Below, piece by piece: positions 12,281-24,445 of a stretch of 64,000 nucleotides of DNA. Positions within the stretch are counted from its first letter, which is position 1. The number at the start of each line of letters is the position of its first letter. The stretch spans positions 66,982,501-67,046,500 of the forward strand of contig NC_134117.1 of NCBI RefSeq assembly GCF_040939455.1. Direction: 5' to 3'. The notes under the pieces are model-generated. The model saw nothing but the letters and a program-made list of their open reading frames with translations. It ran no database searches and was not told the origin of the DNA. The translations under genes were made by a program, and so were the position numbers. Source of the stretch: Microcebus murinus (lineage: Eukaryota; Chordata; Mammalia; Primates; Cheirogaleidae).

Positions 12281-12668
12281 TGCAATGGTCTGAGTGTTCC
12301 CCACAAAGCACATGTTGGAAACTTAATCCCCGATGCAATCGTGTTGGGAGGGGGCTGACAGGAGTTATTCCGGTCAGGGGAGCACAGCCCTCAGGAGTGG
12401 GTTAATGCCACATCGCAAGAGCAGTGTCCTTACAAAAGGATGTGTTCAGAGCCTCTTGCTCTTCCTCTCGCTCTCGCTGTCTCTCACCCTCTCTGGCTCT
12501 CCTGCCTTCCGCCAGGGGGTGATGCAGCACAAAGGCCCTCTCCACATGCGGGCCCCCTGACCTTGGACTTCCCAGCCTCCAGAATTACAAGAATTAAATC
12601 TCTGCTCTTTATAAACTACCAGGTCTCAAGTAGAGACCTGAGATAGAAGCACAAAATGGACTAGGACA
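12281..12668 (+). mobile_element. Solo LTR, MLT1-type (ERVL-MaLR)
   Basis: Starts TGCAATGGTCTGAGTG and ends in CA after 'gcacaaaatggactagga', with the MLT1 landmarks in order: 'cacatgttggaaacttaat', 'aatcgtgttgggagg', a CT-rich block at 12465-12500, 'ccttggacttcccagcc' and 'ttataaactaccaggtct'. A 5-bp target duplication is suggested (GAACT at 12276-12280, GAACC at 12669-12673). No internal retroviral sequence is attached, so this is a solo LTR left by recombination. Confidence 0.85.
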
Positions 12669-14169
12669 GAACCTATTTTCATAAGCTTTGGGAAGGGGGG
12701 GCTTGTGGCCAGGCTTTGGGATGAGAGGAGGACAGCTCTCTTCTCTGCTCCAATCTGCAGGCCCTGAGGCTGAGGCTGTTCGGGACTGTGTGTTCTTAGG
12801 AATCGAGCAGTGGAACAGGCACGACTTCACAGGGAATTCTTGATCAAGCCCACAAGTCCGTCTTGAGCTCTGGCTCTGTTTATCACTCGTACAGGGGAAG
12901 GATGTCAGATTCTTATCCTACAACTTCATTCCATAGCCCATTTAAATGAACATCCATCAGGCAACCCAAGGTAAGGGAAGGGGAGGACCCATCAGTAACC
13001 TCAGGACTGACATTATATCAACAGGATGTGCACGCGGGCTGGGGATTTATAATAGCCTGTTCAAAGAAATAGTTCAAACATACTGGCTCACTTTGATCAA
13101 CACATCTTTCTAGAAGGATGAATGACTTAAAAATGTACAGAACAGGGGACCTGAGCTCCTTGAGCATAAATACAGGCTGGGTGCTTCCTAGGTGTGCTGT
13201 CCTCAGTGACGGTGAGTGTGGGGGCACAAGGGACACTGTCTCTTTCCGCAATCAGATTTGGGGGCGAGAGACTGTGGGTGGGTGACCGGTCTCAAGGGGC
13301 CTCTGCTGGGAGAAGTGAGAGCAGGCTGGAAGAGTAGGAGAGGCTTCATGGAGGGTCTGGAAGGGTGAGGAGGTTTGCATAGATTTCAAGGAGGAAGGAG
13401 GCCACTGAAATCCTCTGAAGCCAAGAAAGAGCAAAACATCTCCCTGCCCTCAAAAATAACAATACATGCATGGATAAATTACTCTGAGTCCAATGCGCCC
13501 ACAGGGAGTCCCAGAATAGGGACTGGAAGGACCCCAGCCTGCAGGGATTAGAAACACACAAAAAATGCAACAAAGATAAACAGCTTTCCAGTGACACACC
13601 GCCAGGCCAGCTGTGGATCAGAGCTAGGGTCTGGACTATACTGTAGGAGTTTGGCTTCTCATTTATTGCCCCAGCACGAATCGTACATTCTTCTCAACAA
13701 AACCACTTTACACATCACTATCTGTACAAATATGATGAAAAGTACTTAACTTTCCTTTCCTAATCCCTTTTTTGTCGAATACCTCTGTGTCTTTCAGAGC
13801 AGAAAATGCGGTTAGTGTGAAAAGGGCAGTGAGGAGCCACAGGCAGACAGAAGGCCAGTCCAACCAGCCAGGGTCACTGGCCAGGCACGGCCCAGGGCCA
13901 GGCAGCCCACCTGCTACTGGAGGGCCAGGTGGCAGGGGCTGTGCAGGGAACTGCTGCCACTCGGGGGGCAGGTCAGTGAGCACCAATCCCTGCCCGTGGT
14001 AAGGCCCGGGGACTTTGGTTGGGAAAAAGCCACTTTGTAACTCTAAAGCCTCCAGAGTTTTCCTGGCTGTTTTTACAAAGATGAGTTCTAAAGAGAGTTC
14101 ATATCATGGATAAAAATGCCAGGTGTAGACTTCAGAGAAGTGGGTTTGCAAAGCCAAGAGCAAAAGCAT
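12669..14169. other. Unique sequence, no gene seen
   Basis: No gene or clear repeat recognised. GC-rich from 13800 to 13980. Confidence 0.4.
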
Positions 14170-14320
14170 TTAACATTGACTGCGTGTGACCACGTGCAGG
14201 TCCCAGCTAACCACTCTGTATGGATTGCCCCACTGAATCCACAGAGCCACGCATCACGGGTGCCACCATCACCTCTGTTCTGAAGACGGGACAGCTGGCG
14301 CAGGAGGTGCTGCATCACTC
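14170..14320 (-). mobile_element. MIR SINE fragment
   Basis: The text 'accactctgtatgga', 'gttctgaagacgggacag' and 'tgctgcatcactcacc' is compatible with an antisense, strongly diverged MIR. Confidence 0.35.
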
Positions 14321-14724
14321 ACCGGGGTCTCACGGGAAATCAGAGGCTGAGCTGGGAGAGGATGTCAAGTATGCTAGCACTCAAAGACTCCCCAGTTGAC
14401 TTCCAAGGGCAAGCACGGCAGGGTGAGACACACCCGAAGGCTGGAAAGCCTCAGAGACGAAGTCCTGACCCAAGGATTACGAATGTCCTCCCACAAACCC
14501 GCCCCAGTGTGGCTGGACACAGGGCTCTGAGAAGGACGCATGGGGGTGCCCGACCTCCAGACGGAGGTGGCCTCGAGTGCCAGTATGCAGACAGTGTCAG
14601 CCCAGTTCTCTGCACACCGGCAGCCTGGGCACAGGGGCTGCTCTTGAGTGACCACAAAGTGGCTGTGTGCCAGGCCCAGCCCAGACCACAGCCCAGCCCC
14701 TCTGCCCACAACCCTGGCAAAAGA

Positions 14725-14995
14725 GCCAATGATAGCCAATTACATGGCAATTTCTGTGTGCCACGCACTGCACACGATATGTTCTCTATGGCAACTCCCT
14801 TAATCGCCTCAGCAAGTCTTTGAGGTAGACACTGCTGCTAGCCCCATATTACAGGTGAGTAAACAGAGGCACAGACTGATTCTTACTTGTCCAAGGCAGC
14901 AGAGCTAGACAGTGGTAGAGGCTTAAATTTGAACCTGGGAATCTGGAGCCAAAGCTCGGAATCTAACCTCTCTGCAAACTATCTTGCCTTACACC
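14725..14995 (-). mobile_element. MIR SINE, nearly full length
   Basis: Antisense MIR landmarks occur in order: 'tctgtgtgccacgcactg', 'tttgaggtagacactg', 'ttacaggtgagtaaacagag', 'ttgtccaaggcagcagagct' and 'atttgaacctgggaatc'. Confidence 0.75.
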
Positions 14996-15029
14996 AGGAA
15001 CTACTCTACTCTGGGCATGCCTAGTCAAT

Positions 15030-15290
15030 ATCTGTAAAGGCCTACTATGTGCCAGTGCCAGGGTGTGAACCGGAAATGCAAACAGAACTGAGATCCTGCC
15101 TACTTTTCAGGGTCCATCGTCTTCAACACAGACACATAATCAGGTATAATAAAGTGCGGGCTCTGAGGAGAGGGGTGTGCAGGGCACCATGGTGGCGCAT
15201 AGTAGGGCCCCTAGCTCGCTCTCAGAGAGTCAGCGAAGGTTTCTTGAAATGGACAACAGTGGAGCTACATCTTAAAAATTAAGTGGAAGC
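15030..15290 (+). mobile_element. Ancient mammalian interspersed repeat fragment
   Basis: Starts 'cctactatgtgccagtgcc' and continues with text resembling the dispersed family 'ctatgtgccaggcactg ... tccctgccctcatgg'. A clearer copy is at 62645-63130. I cannot name the family with certainty. Confidence 0.4.
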
Positions 15291-15299
15291 TAGCCAGAA

Positions 15300-15605
15300 A
15301 AACAGCCTAAGAAACACCAAATTTTAATTCTTCTAAAGCTTTTAAGCTCTACTTTGTGCCAAGTCAAATCCCTAGGAAGCTCCAAGTCTGGATGATATCA
15401 TTTCAGCTTTCCACAGAAAAATTCACGCTGAACTAGAGTATCACACTGTTTATGCCTTTGGCTTTCAGCCAGAGCTGATATAAGCAGCAGCCATTTGATC
15501 ACATTTACATTGTTTGTAAAACTGCGAGCAAAGACACTATCCATTATGTTGTTCTGTGTCCCTTATCTAGAAACTGGTGTGATAAATGCCTCCTAAAAAA
15601 GCACA
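15300..15605. promoter_or_regulatory. Possible conserved non-coding element
   Basis: Repeat-free, evenly AT-rich stretch ending in a 15-nt poly-A at about 15611-15625. It contains 'catttacattgtttgtaaa' and 'gctgatataagcagc'. Assignment rests on texture only. Confidence 0.15.
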
Positions 15606-15625
15606 AAACTAAAAAAAAAAAAAAA

Positions 15626-16424
15626 GAAGAAGATAAAAAATAGAAGCCTCTCTCCCAATAGACTGGTATTCTTCTTTGTGGTAAGCATTGAGGGCTACAC
15701 ATTCTATACTATTCTGCTTGTTGCCTTGCCTGCCAGGAAGCTCAGGGCACAGTTCGATGTTAAGAGCTTCCTTTAACCTATTTTTTCTGATATAAGGATC
15801 CCTTTTGGTTATTTGGCTCTTAGTTATTTGGCCCTTAACATTGTAACTGTGTTTTAATGAATTTATGGTTTTATATCTTTTTGTAACTAGGCTTCCAGTT
15901 ATCAGTACTGTTGCGGCACAGTGTAGCACATGGAAAACAGCCGAGCAGGCTTGCTTAACACTCAAAGCACAGCCTGCTCCCCAGCTCACCGATACCTACC
16001 ACTTCTCAGTCTTTATTTCCTTCAAACTTGAGTGTCCCTTTATAACCTGAAGTGATGAGTCCAGATCTGCAGTCAAATATAAAGGTCCATGGGCAACTAC
16101 CCCCATCTGCCGCCTGTGGGTGTCTCCCCAAGACACTCTTGGCATCTATGCCAAGGTGTCTCCCCCAGAACAGAAGAGAGACTCAGCCCTCACCCCTCTC
16201 CAGGCGTGACCCTGGCCACCCCAGGACTTCAGGACTGCTCTGAAGACTTGTTCCTTAGGAACTCCAAGCACCAGGGCCAGCTGCTGACAGGCATTTGAGG
16301 TCACTCTGGTGAAAGGGGGTATGTGGCCGCCTGTCAGAATGTGTATGTATGTCTCTGTATCACCCCAACTCTGATGCACACCTTGGCCTGACCCATGATT
16401 TTTTATCCTTATACACAAAATAAA
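15626..16424. other. Unique sequence, no gene seen
   Basis: No recognisable coding or repeat structure. The minus frame 15609-15989 is closed by the poly-A tract and looks accidental. Confidence 0.35.
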
Positions 16425-16600
16425 GTTGCTATGAAGCATTACGAACATGATGCATGCGAAGCACCTGGCATACAGCTGGCACTTAATAAAGATGATCTCT
16501 TCCTTTGTCCTTTCTATGCTAGACTGCAAAGTCCATGGGGGAGGACAGGGTCTGTCTTACTGACTGTTGTCATCCCAGTGCCTGACGCACCCGTCCCCCG
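16425..16600 (+). mobile_element. MIR tail followed by L2 3' end
   Basis: 'aagcacctggcatacagctgg' and 'cacttaataaag' are the 3' end of a sense MIR. 'agactgcaaagtccatggggg', 'acagggtctgtc' and 'catcccagtgcctg' are the 3' end of a sense L2. Confidence 0.6.
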
Positions 16601-17621
16601 ATGGCGTCTGAGTGAGCGGTGGGTTCCTGCCCGTGTTTGCGTGGAGGGGCCTCGGAGCCGATCGCTGTCCCGACACGGCTTCTCTGGTCTCGTCCTCCCC
16701 TGCTTGTGCTGGCCTCACTGCAGGGGTGGTGGCTGGGTCAGGCCTGGGGGCCCTGCCTTGGTGACTTGGAGCCCATGATTCTCAGACCCCTCTTGAATTT
16801 CTGTCGTATACTCTCTTGGGATACAGCTGGCACCCCCCACCCCAAGGTCCCTGTAGGAAGGACATTTCGTCCTTCTCCATGGTGGGTTCTGATCCAGCTT
16901 CCTTCTGCCGTCTCTAGGGGACATTGGAGAATGTTCAGATTCCTTACTCTTTTTCCCTACTTCCTGGCCTGGATGAATGGATGGACGGACAGACCAAAGG
17001 CACACATGTATACTTCTTGTGTCATATATTATTTCCTCAAGAAATTGTTCTTCACCTATCTGCCTCCCAAATTCTATGTGCTGGGCACATGGCAGGCCAC
17101 CAGAGCTCTGTTAAATGGAAGTGAGCTTCGCTGAATGAAACGCAATGAAATTGGTTGAAGTGGATATAGATCACTCCTTATTCCCAAGTCTATGCTGAGG
17201 AAAACTGGAAAAACTACAGTTTTTTAAAAACTAGCTTACAGAACACATACAAGAAAAGAACTTCACCCTACCTTGAGAGAAGTGAACTTGCAATAATTTA
17301 TATTGAATTATTTTGATATTAAATTTTAAAATATTTGATTATAAGTGAGTTTTAAAATGATATGAATACACACTCTCTCTCCTGGCCCTCAGTTTAAAGA
17401 TCAGTTTAGTAAGTTCATTTTGATTCACACTTGTTTTTCAATGGAGTTTAATTTTATAAATGAAAACAATGCTCTGATTTCCTAGTGGAGCCATGACCCA
17501 ACTTGACTGATGTGAACCAGCCCAGACGTAGAAGGAGCACTCTCCGGAGGGAGGTGCCACCGTTTATATCTTGGTCCCTTCGCACAAATCCTCGCTCAGG
17601 CTGTTCTCTCTTACTTGGGGC
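16601..17621. other. Unique sequence, no gene seen
   Basis: The GC-rich part (16600-16920) carries overlapping chance frames. 17200-17460 is AT-rich without a recognised repeat. Confidence 0.35.
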
Positions 17622-17745
17622 CACTGGTTCTCAACCCTGCACACCTGATTCACCCGGGCAGCTTTAAAACATCCCTGTGTCCAGGCCCCGTCCCCAGCAA
17701 TTCCGGCCTGATTCGTCTGGGTGGGGCCTGGACAAGCATCAGCTC
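17622..17745 (+). mobile_element. hAT-Charlie type MITE (MER-like)
   Basis: Starts 'cactggttctcaaccctgc', then 'cacctgattcacccgggcag', 'cttt' and 'ggccccgtccccagcaattc', then the mirrored 'gggtggggcctggacaagcatc'. This follows the palindromic layout of a short non-autonomous hAT element. The right inverted repeat is lost. Confidence 0.55.
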
Positions 17746-18167
17746 TTCTAGGGGACAGCAAGGACGCCAGAGATAGAGGCAGCCAAGAGCAGCAAGATCT
17801 GAAAACTGCCCAGTCCAACACAGAAAAATCCGACACAGAGGGTTCCGAATGTCAAGCAGCCTGAGGTCATTTGCTGCAGGGGCAAAAAGTAGCACCGTCC
17901 GGTTGGCTTCTGTGGGTATCAGGAAACCAGAACTGACCCATATGCACAAGAAAAGGACCGTTTCTCTTTGCATCCGGCAAAGAAGCTGTGAAGAAGGCCC
18001 TGCCCACACCCCCCCATCTCATCTGTGCTCCTGCTCAGGGTCGGCCGTGTGGCTGACCAGACTGTGCGATCATGGCCCACTGCTCTCAGGGTCTCTCCTG
18101 CTGAACTGTGAGATTCCTGATGCTAGGAGCTGAGTCTGATTAACTTTCGTAGCTGCAATGCCTGGAC

Positions 18168-18398
18168 CAGTGGTTCTTAGCTGGGGACAATTTTACTGCC
18201 CCACAACAACCCAAGGAGCATTTGGCAATGTCTGCAGAGGTCTTTGGTTGTCATAATTTGAGGGGAGGGGTCTGAGGGGGGATCCAGTGGATGGGGGTCA
18301 GGAAAGCTGCTAAACACCCTACTGTGCACAGGATAGCTCCCCACCACAAAGAATTACCTAGCTCGAAATTGCAATAGCTTCAAGGCTGAGAAACCCAG
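18168..18398 (+). mobile_element. MER5A DNA transposon, essentially full length
   Basis: Begins CAGTGGTTCTTAGCTGG and ends GGCTGAGAAACCC. Internal landmarks match MER5A: 'catttggcaatgtctg', 'ggttgtcataattt', 'gctgctaaacaccctac', 'tgtgcacaggatagc' and 'acaaagaattacc'. MER5A is a non-autonomous hAT-Charlie element, inactive in all primates. Confidence 0.9.
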
Positions 18399-18964
18399 GG
18401 CCAGCCCGGTACTCACACAGAGTAGACACTGCGTCTCAGAAGGCTGCTTAGTTCACATCAAGCACTTTCTTCTTCCCACACTGATTCATCTTCCAGATAA
18501 GGCCCAACATGATCTATCGACAGCCAGGCTCTTCACGCCAGACCTGCTGGCTGTCTGGTGCCAATGTGACAAGAATTTGAACTTAATGTTAATACATTCT
18601 ACAACGCCAGCCCCCAACAGCGTTCCCGCAGGAGGTCTCAATGCCTCCCTTCCGACGATAACCCCACAGATCTTGCCAGGGGAAATCTGGATGGGAGAGC
18701 CTGGCTCTCTACACAAGCTCTCCAGGAAAATCCGCCAAATTCAGGAGGAAAATATCTGTGCGCGTTTATTATTTATCAGTAAGACCCAGTATTGCGGGAG
18801 AGGTTCAGCCACGCCCATTCCTCCCTGTGGCATCACCAGCGTCTAGACCCACGGATGGCATTAAAGTCCAGTCTCTACTCCTGCCCTGCCCTTCAACACA
18901 GCATTCTCCAATTTTCACATTACATATTCCAAAACTAGAACAACAATAAGCAAAATCTTTATTT

Positions 18965-19145
18965 TTATTGTGCACTTACTCCATGCAGAGTTTGCCATAG
19001 CTCGGCTCCTGTTATTCTCACAGCAACCCTGTGGCGTGGTTTCTATCCTGGTGCCCATTAGGCAAAGGAGGACAATGAGGCCCAGAGACATCATAAAATG
19101 CCAAGACCCAACACAGCCAGGATCTGACCTCAGGGATGTGAGTCA
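18965..19145 (-). mobile_element. MIR SINE
   Basis: Antisense MIR order: 'gtgcacttactccatgcag', 'tgttattctcacagcaacc', 'cccattaggcaaaggagg', 'aatgaggcccagagac' and 'caggatctgacc'. Confidence 0.65.
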
Positions 19146-19769
19146 ACATGCCAAAAAGGTATGAAAGGTTCTCCAGTTCCAGATCAGCAGTGTCCTGAGA
19201 GCCAAACAATTAACAGCCCAGCCACCTGTGGGACATCGCCAATACCAGCAGACTGGAAGCAGGCCAGGAAACAATTCTGCTGGCCCTTAGCCGGACCACT
19301 GCAGCAGTCTCCTAACCCTTGAGTCAAAATGCTTTAAAAAATTAAAACTTCCTAATGCCAGCAATAAAAATCTCTCCTATCAACCCAAAGAAATCATACA
19401 GAAATGCATTAAGTAAAATCCCTTTTTAAAGTTAATTTACTAAAACAAATTAAGTGAATAGTTGTTCAAATCTGTCAATAGTTGATTATTTAAAGAATGG
19501 ATTATGACACTGGTAGCCCCCCGGAAAGCTGGGCCTTGCCAAATGGCTGTCCCCTAAAGCCAATCCTCCACAGGCAGGTGGTTGCCCAGTCCCAGCCCCC
19601 CCTGGTGCCTGGTCTGCAGGACGCCTCCCTGCCAGCCCACCTGAGCTGCCTCTCACCTGGACCAACAACAAGGTCAAGGTCTTTCCCGGCTCACCCCACT
19701 CAAGTAGGCCTTACTGGGCCCCGTGATGCAGACAGAGATGTTCTTAGCACATGGAAAGGCTACTGCCTG

Positions 19770-20269
19770 TGTTAGTTCTCTCCTGGTGCTGCAGCAAATT
19801 ACACAAATTCTGTGGCTTAAACAACACAGGTTATAAGTCTGTAGGTTAGTAGTCTGAGATGGGTCTCACTGAGCCACAATTAAGGTGTTGGCAGGGCTGT
19901 ACACAGTATTCCTCTCTGGAGGCCCTAACAGAGTCCGTTCCCTTGCCTTTTCCAGCTCCTAGAAGCCTTGCGTTCCTTGGCCCCTTCCTCCGTCTCAAAA
20001 CCATCAGCAAAGCATCTCCCTGTGCCTTTCGCCGGCAGTCAAGCCGCTTCTCCTCTGCCTCCCTCCTGCACTCTGACAGTCACCTGGCATCACATCGGGC
20101 CCTCCTGGATAACCCAAGCTATGCCCCCTATTTAAGGTCAGCTGATTAGCGACGTTAATATTTGCAACCTTAGTTCTGTTCTTTTTGCCACGTAACATGA
20201 CTTAGCCGCAGGTTCCCAGGGTTAGAACGGGGACGGCTGTGGGGCGGGGTCATTATTCTACCTATCACA
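19770..20269 (+). mobile_element. Old LTR, probably ERVL-MaLR
   Basis: Begins TGTTAGTTCTCTCCTGG and ends CTATCACA. The text 'caaattctgtggcttaaac' and 'ggtgttggcagggctg' matches the 5' half of a dispersed LTR family also present at 60338-60746. The 3' half is heavily diverged. No retroviral coding sequence accompanies it. Confidence 0.6.
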
Positions 20270-21165
20270 CTTCTTGGGTGGGGTAGCAAACTATCAGAGG
20301 AATCATCACAGTAATTTCTTGATTCAATTTGAATGCCCTCTGCAGTTTTACCACTTTCTGTCATCACTGCTTAACCCTCTGCCTGAATTTACATTATCTG
20401 CCTAGCCCAAAGAGGCTTCTGAGGTTTCTGACCCAGGTGTAGTGAATCTCCAAGAAAGGGCCAGTCTTGCTGAGCTTCAGCTAGTCTCTTAGGAAGCTGA
20501 GCTCACAGGAGTGACCTTGTACGCAGACCCTGAGCGCTCCTGGCACCATGCCGCCTGCAGTCCTCTAGTCCTCTCCAAAGCTACTGGGGTGAGTAATGAA
20601 TGCAGATTCTGGGGTACACACTGATGTGGCTTCTGAAAAAAGAAATTGGAGAAACAACAGTGTCTATTGACGTTTGGGTGACTTACTGCTCTAGATATAT
20701 ATCTCTGGAATGATTTATCTGAATTTTATAGAACCTACACTTCTCCCAGCCGAAACCCAGTTACTGCCTCCACAATAACTCACTGGATGGATTGCTTTAA
20801 ATTTAAAGGGGTGCTGGGAGAACTCTGCCTGCACAATTTAAATTTTGTCCCCTGTGGAGGTTCTGTCACACTTCCAGATGGCCTGGACAAAAGCATTGTG
20901 GACCCACAGTGACAAGATGGTGCCAGTGGGGTGGGAAACACTAAGGGATGGAGCCTGAGGCTGGCCGGACGTCTCAGCCAGGGCCTTGGAGAGGAGACGA
21001 CCAAGGCAGAGACGCAGGATGCCACAGGGGCAGCTCCAGTGGCAAGGGCTTCCTCAGAAGGGCGGTTACAGACCAAGACTGACTGCCAAGAGGTGGAGAG
21101 CCTGGCGGAGCGTAACAATTGTCCTGTTTGGGGAAGGCGAGATTAGGAGTGGGGAGCGTAGACAA
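20270..21165. other. Unique sequence, no gene seen
   Basis: No gene or repeat recognised. Overlapping short frames at 20780-21219 on both strands have no family resemblance. Confidence 0.35.
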
Positions 21166-21169
21166 GAAC

Positions 21170-21385
21170 TGTATTTATTAAGGACCCACATAAGTCAGGT
21201 GCTTTATATCACGCTGTGACATTTACTCATTTATTCTTCCAACCTTAGGAGGGTTGGTCTTAGTAACTAGGAGGACATAGGTTCAAATCCCAGCTGCACC
21301 ATATACCTGCTGGGTGTCCTTGGGTAAGATACTTACCCTTCTGACCCTCATTTTCTCATCTGTATTTAGAAATTACAGCATATCC
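21170..21385. mobile_element. Two MIR fragments in opposite orientation
   Basis: 21170-21255 reads as antisense MIR ('atttattaaggacccac', 'ttactcatttattcttcc'). 21262-21385 reads as sense MIR ('aggttcaaatcccagctgc', 'tgtccttgggtaagatac', 'accctcattttctcatctgt'). Confidence 0.6.
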
Positions 21386-21689
21386 TTCAACAGAGCACAT
21401 GCCTTTTAAAGGGTGTTTTCAAAGAGTATTTAATAGCATGGGGGAAAGCTCATTAACAGCATTAAAAGGAAAAAACACATGATGATAGAAAAAAATGTAA
21501 TTCTCATTTTGTAAGAATATACACATTTGGAATATATGCATATCTATATCCTTTGGAGATATATACATAAATAGGTAAAAGAAAAGAAAATATTAACAAT
21601 GGTTATTTCTACATGGTAGGAATTCAGATGATTTAATTTTCAAATGTACTTTGTATTTTCCAAATTGCCTACAATGAACATGACATACT

Positions 21690-21815
21690 TTGAAATATTT
21701 TTCTAGATTTGCATTTTTATTGCAAAAGTGATCCATGTTCAGTGTAGGAAATTAAACTTTGTTACCACCAGAAACAGCTTGTTATGAATCCTTCTGGATA
21801 TTTTTCCATACTATC

Positions 21816-21816
<1 letters not shown>
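21690..21816 (-). mobile_element. Old L1 3' fragment, antisense
   Basis: 'gcaaaagtgatccatgttc' through 'gaatccttctggatattttt' fits the antisense 3' region of L1ME-type elements. A related segment resumes at about 23090. Confidence 0.4.
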
Positions 21817-21818
<2 letters not shown>

Positions 21819-21865
<47 letters not shown>

Positions 21866-21888
21866 TATACACATACACATATATATGT
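21819..21888 (+). repeat. (AT)n(AC)n microsatellite
   Basis: About 16 AT units run directly into AC units and a mixed acata tail. Expected to be length-polymorphic. Confidence 0.95.
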
Positions 21889-23089
21889 AGAAGGCATGAA
21901 TTTCACAGGCCACAAACTCAGGTAGTGTGAGAAAGAGCATCTTTAGTTTTTCACTACTGAATTTTATTTCTATCCCACACCCCCATTCCACCTAGTGGTG
22001 AAAACTTAATTTTAAGCAACGAGGAGTAATCTCAGGCACATAAGAATTATTTCAGTCAAACAAGGGTTTTCCCTGTGGATTTAACTCCCTGTCCCCTCCT
22101 TCTTCACCCTGGAATTGCATCTCACCCCAGGGAGCTCATGCTGCATCAAAGTGTGCAGTGGGGTACATGAGGAGCCAGAGCTCGCTCACCTCCTATCCAT
22201 GCTAGTTGGAGCCAAGATCTACTTTTCCCTGCCTGTGGTCTTCAGGATCTATCCTAATTAACAGACTCTGAGATACCCAAAATTCCAAATCTACTTATCA
22301 GTCCATGCTGGATCCAACACTCTGGAGCACCCCTTTCTCAGCTGTGGGCCCTCCGTCTCTCAAAGGCCCCCAAGGGAATCCATGGAAAGCTCTCTCACGC
22401 TCCCCTGGGCAGGGCATTCACAGGCTCTCTCTGCCTGGACATACCTCCTACCCCCACCTGCCAATTTCTCCTCTTCTCATGCTGCAGCCCTGACTCGGGG
22501 TATGTGAGTGAGGGTGGCGGCCTCTACAGAGTTCAGATGGGGCAGACTCTCACGTTTCCCACCATCTAGGGCCTGTGGTCCAGACCTTCCTTCCCCACCT
22601 TAGGAGGACCTCAAAGACACAGCGCTTCTCAGGTGCCCATCCTGCACTCTCCACTCAGATTCCTCTCCGTCCCGCAGCCACCTCTGCACGGATCTGGCAC
22701 TCAGTGAGCCTGGGTGTCCAAGGTTTGGGACATGAACCAGATGCCGGAGTACTTTGACTCTACCTTAAAGACTATGCAAGCCTTCCCTTCAAACCCCTCA
22801 AACCAGCGTTTTATCATAGATTATAAATGTCTATTGTGGAATTAAAAAGTCTGGATTGCCCATGTGACTTGCTTTGGCCAATGGTAATGATAACTTCAGT
22901 TCAGGCAAGGATGGGAAGAAAATATTTTCATCGTTGCATGCTGAAAATTAACTTTCGTTCTATGGTCATGTGTGTTCCCTGAAGACTGGGTTGGGGGAGA
23001 AGAAGTCAGGCATAGAAAGAACAGAAAAAGCAACTGTTAATATTTAAAACTTATCAAATACTATATATGTGCCTTTGGTTGTGTGATAT
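21889..23089. other. Unique sequence, no gene seen
   Basis: No gene recognised. A 25-nt segment at 22889-22913 recurs exactly at 25130-25154 (see findings). Confidence 0.35.
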
Positions 23090-23173
23090 AAAGACACACA
23101 GATCGTTTAGTGACAGTGTAGTAGTGGAATCATACCATACGTACTTTCTACAATGTTCTTCACTGAACAATAT

Positions 23174-23274
23174 GTCTTCAGCTGGGGCAAGAGCAATATA
23201 TGTAACCTTAACACTTGTACCCTGTAACATTTGTATGCTGATATAAAAAAAATAATTAAAGAGAAAAAAAGAAG
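23174..23274 (+). mobile_element. 101-bp truncated strepsirrhine L1 3' end
   Basis: Text 'gagcaatatatgtaacc' to 'tatgctgatataaaaaaaa' is the extreme 3' end of a strepsirrhine-type L1. It is flanked by an exact 11-bp target duplication CTGAACAATAT (23163-23173 and 23275-23285) and ends in an A-rich tail. A severely 5'-truncated insertion. Confidence 0.85.
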
Positions 23275-23417
23275 CTGAACAATATTATCCTATTTGGTTA
23301 TTTAATCATTTGTTTCAAAACTAGAGCTGTTTCCAACTTTTTTTAATTAATGCTGCAGTAAACATTTTTGTACATATCTCTTGGTCGATTGTTTCTGGAA
23401 GACAAATTCTTAGAGGG

Positions 23418-23930
23418 GGAATTTTTTTCCAGTGTTTCATGGGGGTACGAATGTTTAGGTTACATATATTGCCTTTGCCCCACCCAAGTCAGAGCTTCAA
23501 GCATGTCCATCCCCCAGACGTTGCGCACCGCACCCATTAGGTGTGTATATACCCATCTTCTCCTTCCCCCTCCCACCTGCCCAATGCCCAATAAATGTTA
23601 CTACTATATGTGCACATAAGTGTTTATCAGTTAACACCAATTTGCTGGTGAGTACATGTGGTGCTTGTTTTTCCATTCTTGGGATACTTCACTTAGTAGA
23701 ATGGGCTCCGGCTCTATCCAGGATAATACAAGAGGTGCTAGATCACCATGGTTCTTTGTGGCTGAGTAGAACTCCATGGTATACGTGTACTACATTTTAT
23801 TAATCCACTCGTGTATTGATGGGCACTTGGGTTGTTTCCATATCTTTGTAACTGTGAATTGTGCTGCTATAAACATTCTAGTGCAGATATCTTTTTTATA
23901 GAATGTCTTTTGTTATGTCAAAGGATATTG
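23418..23930 (-). mobile_element. Truncated strepsirrhine L1 3' end
   Basis: Antisense L1 3' UTR: 'gggtacgaatgtttaggttac', 'cagagcttcaagcatgtcc', 'cgcacccattaggtgtg'. The last part of ORF2 in antisense follows: 'gctgagtagaactccatgg', 'gctgctataaacattctag'. It is 5'-truncated inside ORF2. Close relatives are at 26519-26905 (same strand) and 27085-28070 (opposite strand). Confidence 0.85.
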
Positions 23931-24295
23931 CCAAGTAGCACCCTCCTCCCCCCTCCCACCAAAAAATTATTTACGGGAACTTTACCCAGATCAAAAATAA
24001 TAAAAATAACATTTCACTTTCATGGGGAATAATGATGCTTTATTTAATAAGTAAGTTTAATAAAGAATACTAGAATAAATCAAAGATATATAAGATAAAT
24101 GCAATATTTTTAAAAACTACATGTCAGATTAAATAGAAATAATAAAATAGCTATAATCTGACAAAAAAATAACAGAAACAAAAGTATTATCTTGTAACTA
24201 GGAAGAATTTCTTAAGCCAGATCATTTTTAACATAGTAAAAGATGCCACAAAGCCAAAAGATAAATGAAAAATTAGAGAAAATATTTGCAATGTA

Positions 24296-24445
24296 CAGTT
24301 GACCTTTGGTATATGCTGGGGATTGGTTCTAGGACCCCACATATACCAAAATCTGCGCATACTCAAGACCAGCAGTCAGCCCTGAGGAAACCACACATGT
24401 AGTCAACCAGTGTAGTGCAAACCTGTGTTGTTCAAGGGTCAGCTG
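24296..24445 (+). mobile_element. Tigger-type (TcMar) MITE
   Basis: Begins CAGTTGACCTTTGGTAT after a TA and ends GTTCAAGGGTCAGCTG. The ends are inverted copies of CAG(T/C)TGACC. Internal 'ggggattggttctaggac' and 'ccaaaatctgcgcat' are typical of the Tigger-derived short elements of mammals. Inserted in the old L1. Confidence 0.65.

Larger units (their letters stand above)
23090..23945 (-). mobile_element. Old L1 (L1ME/HAL1-like) antisense host, interrupted twice
   Basis: Host segments lie at 23090-23173, 23286-23417 and 23931-23945: 'ggaatcataccatacgtac', 'gctgtttccaacttttttt', 'aaacatttttgtacatatc', and then 'tcaaaggatattgcc'. They read through as one antisense L1 3' region once the two younger insertions are removed. 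Confidence 0.55.
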
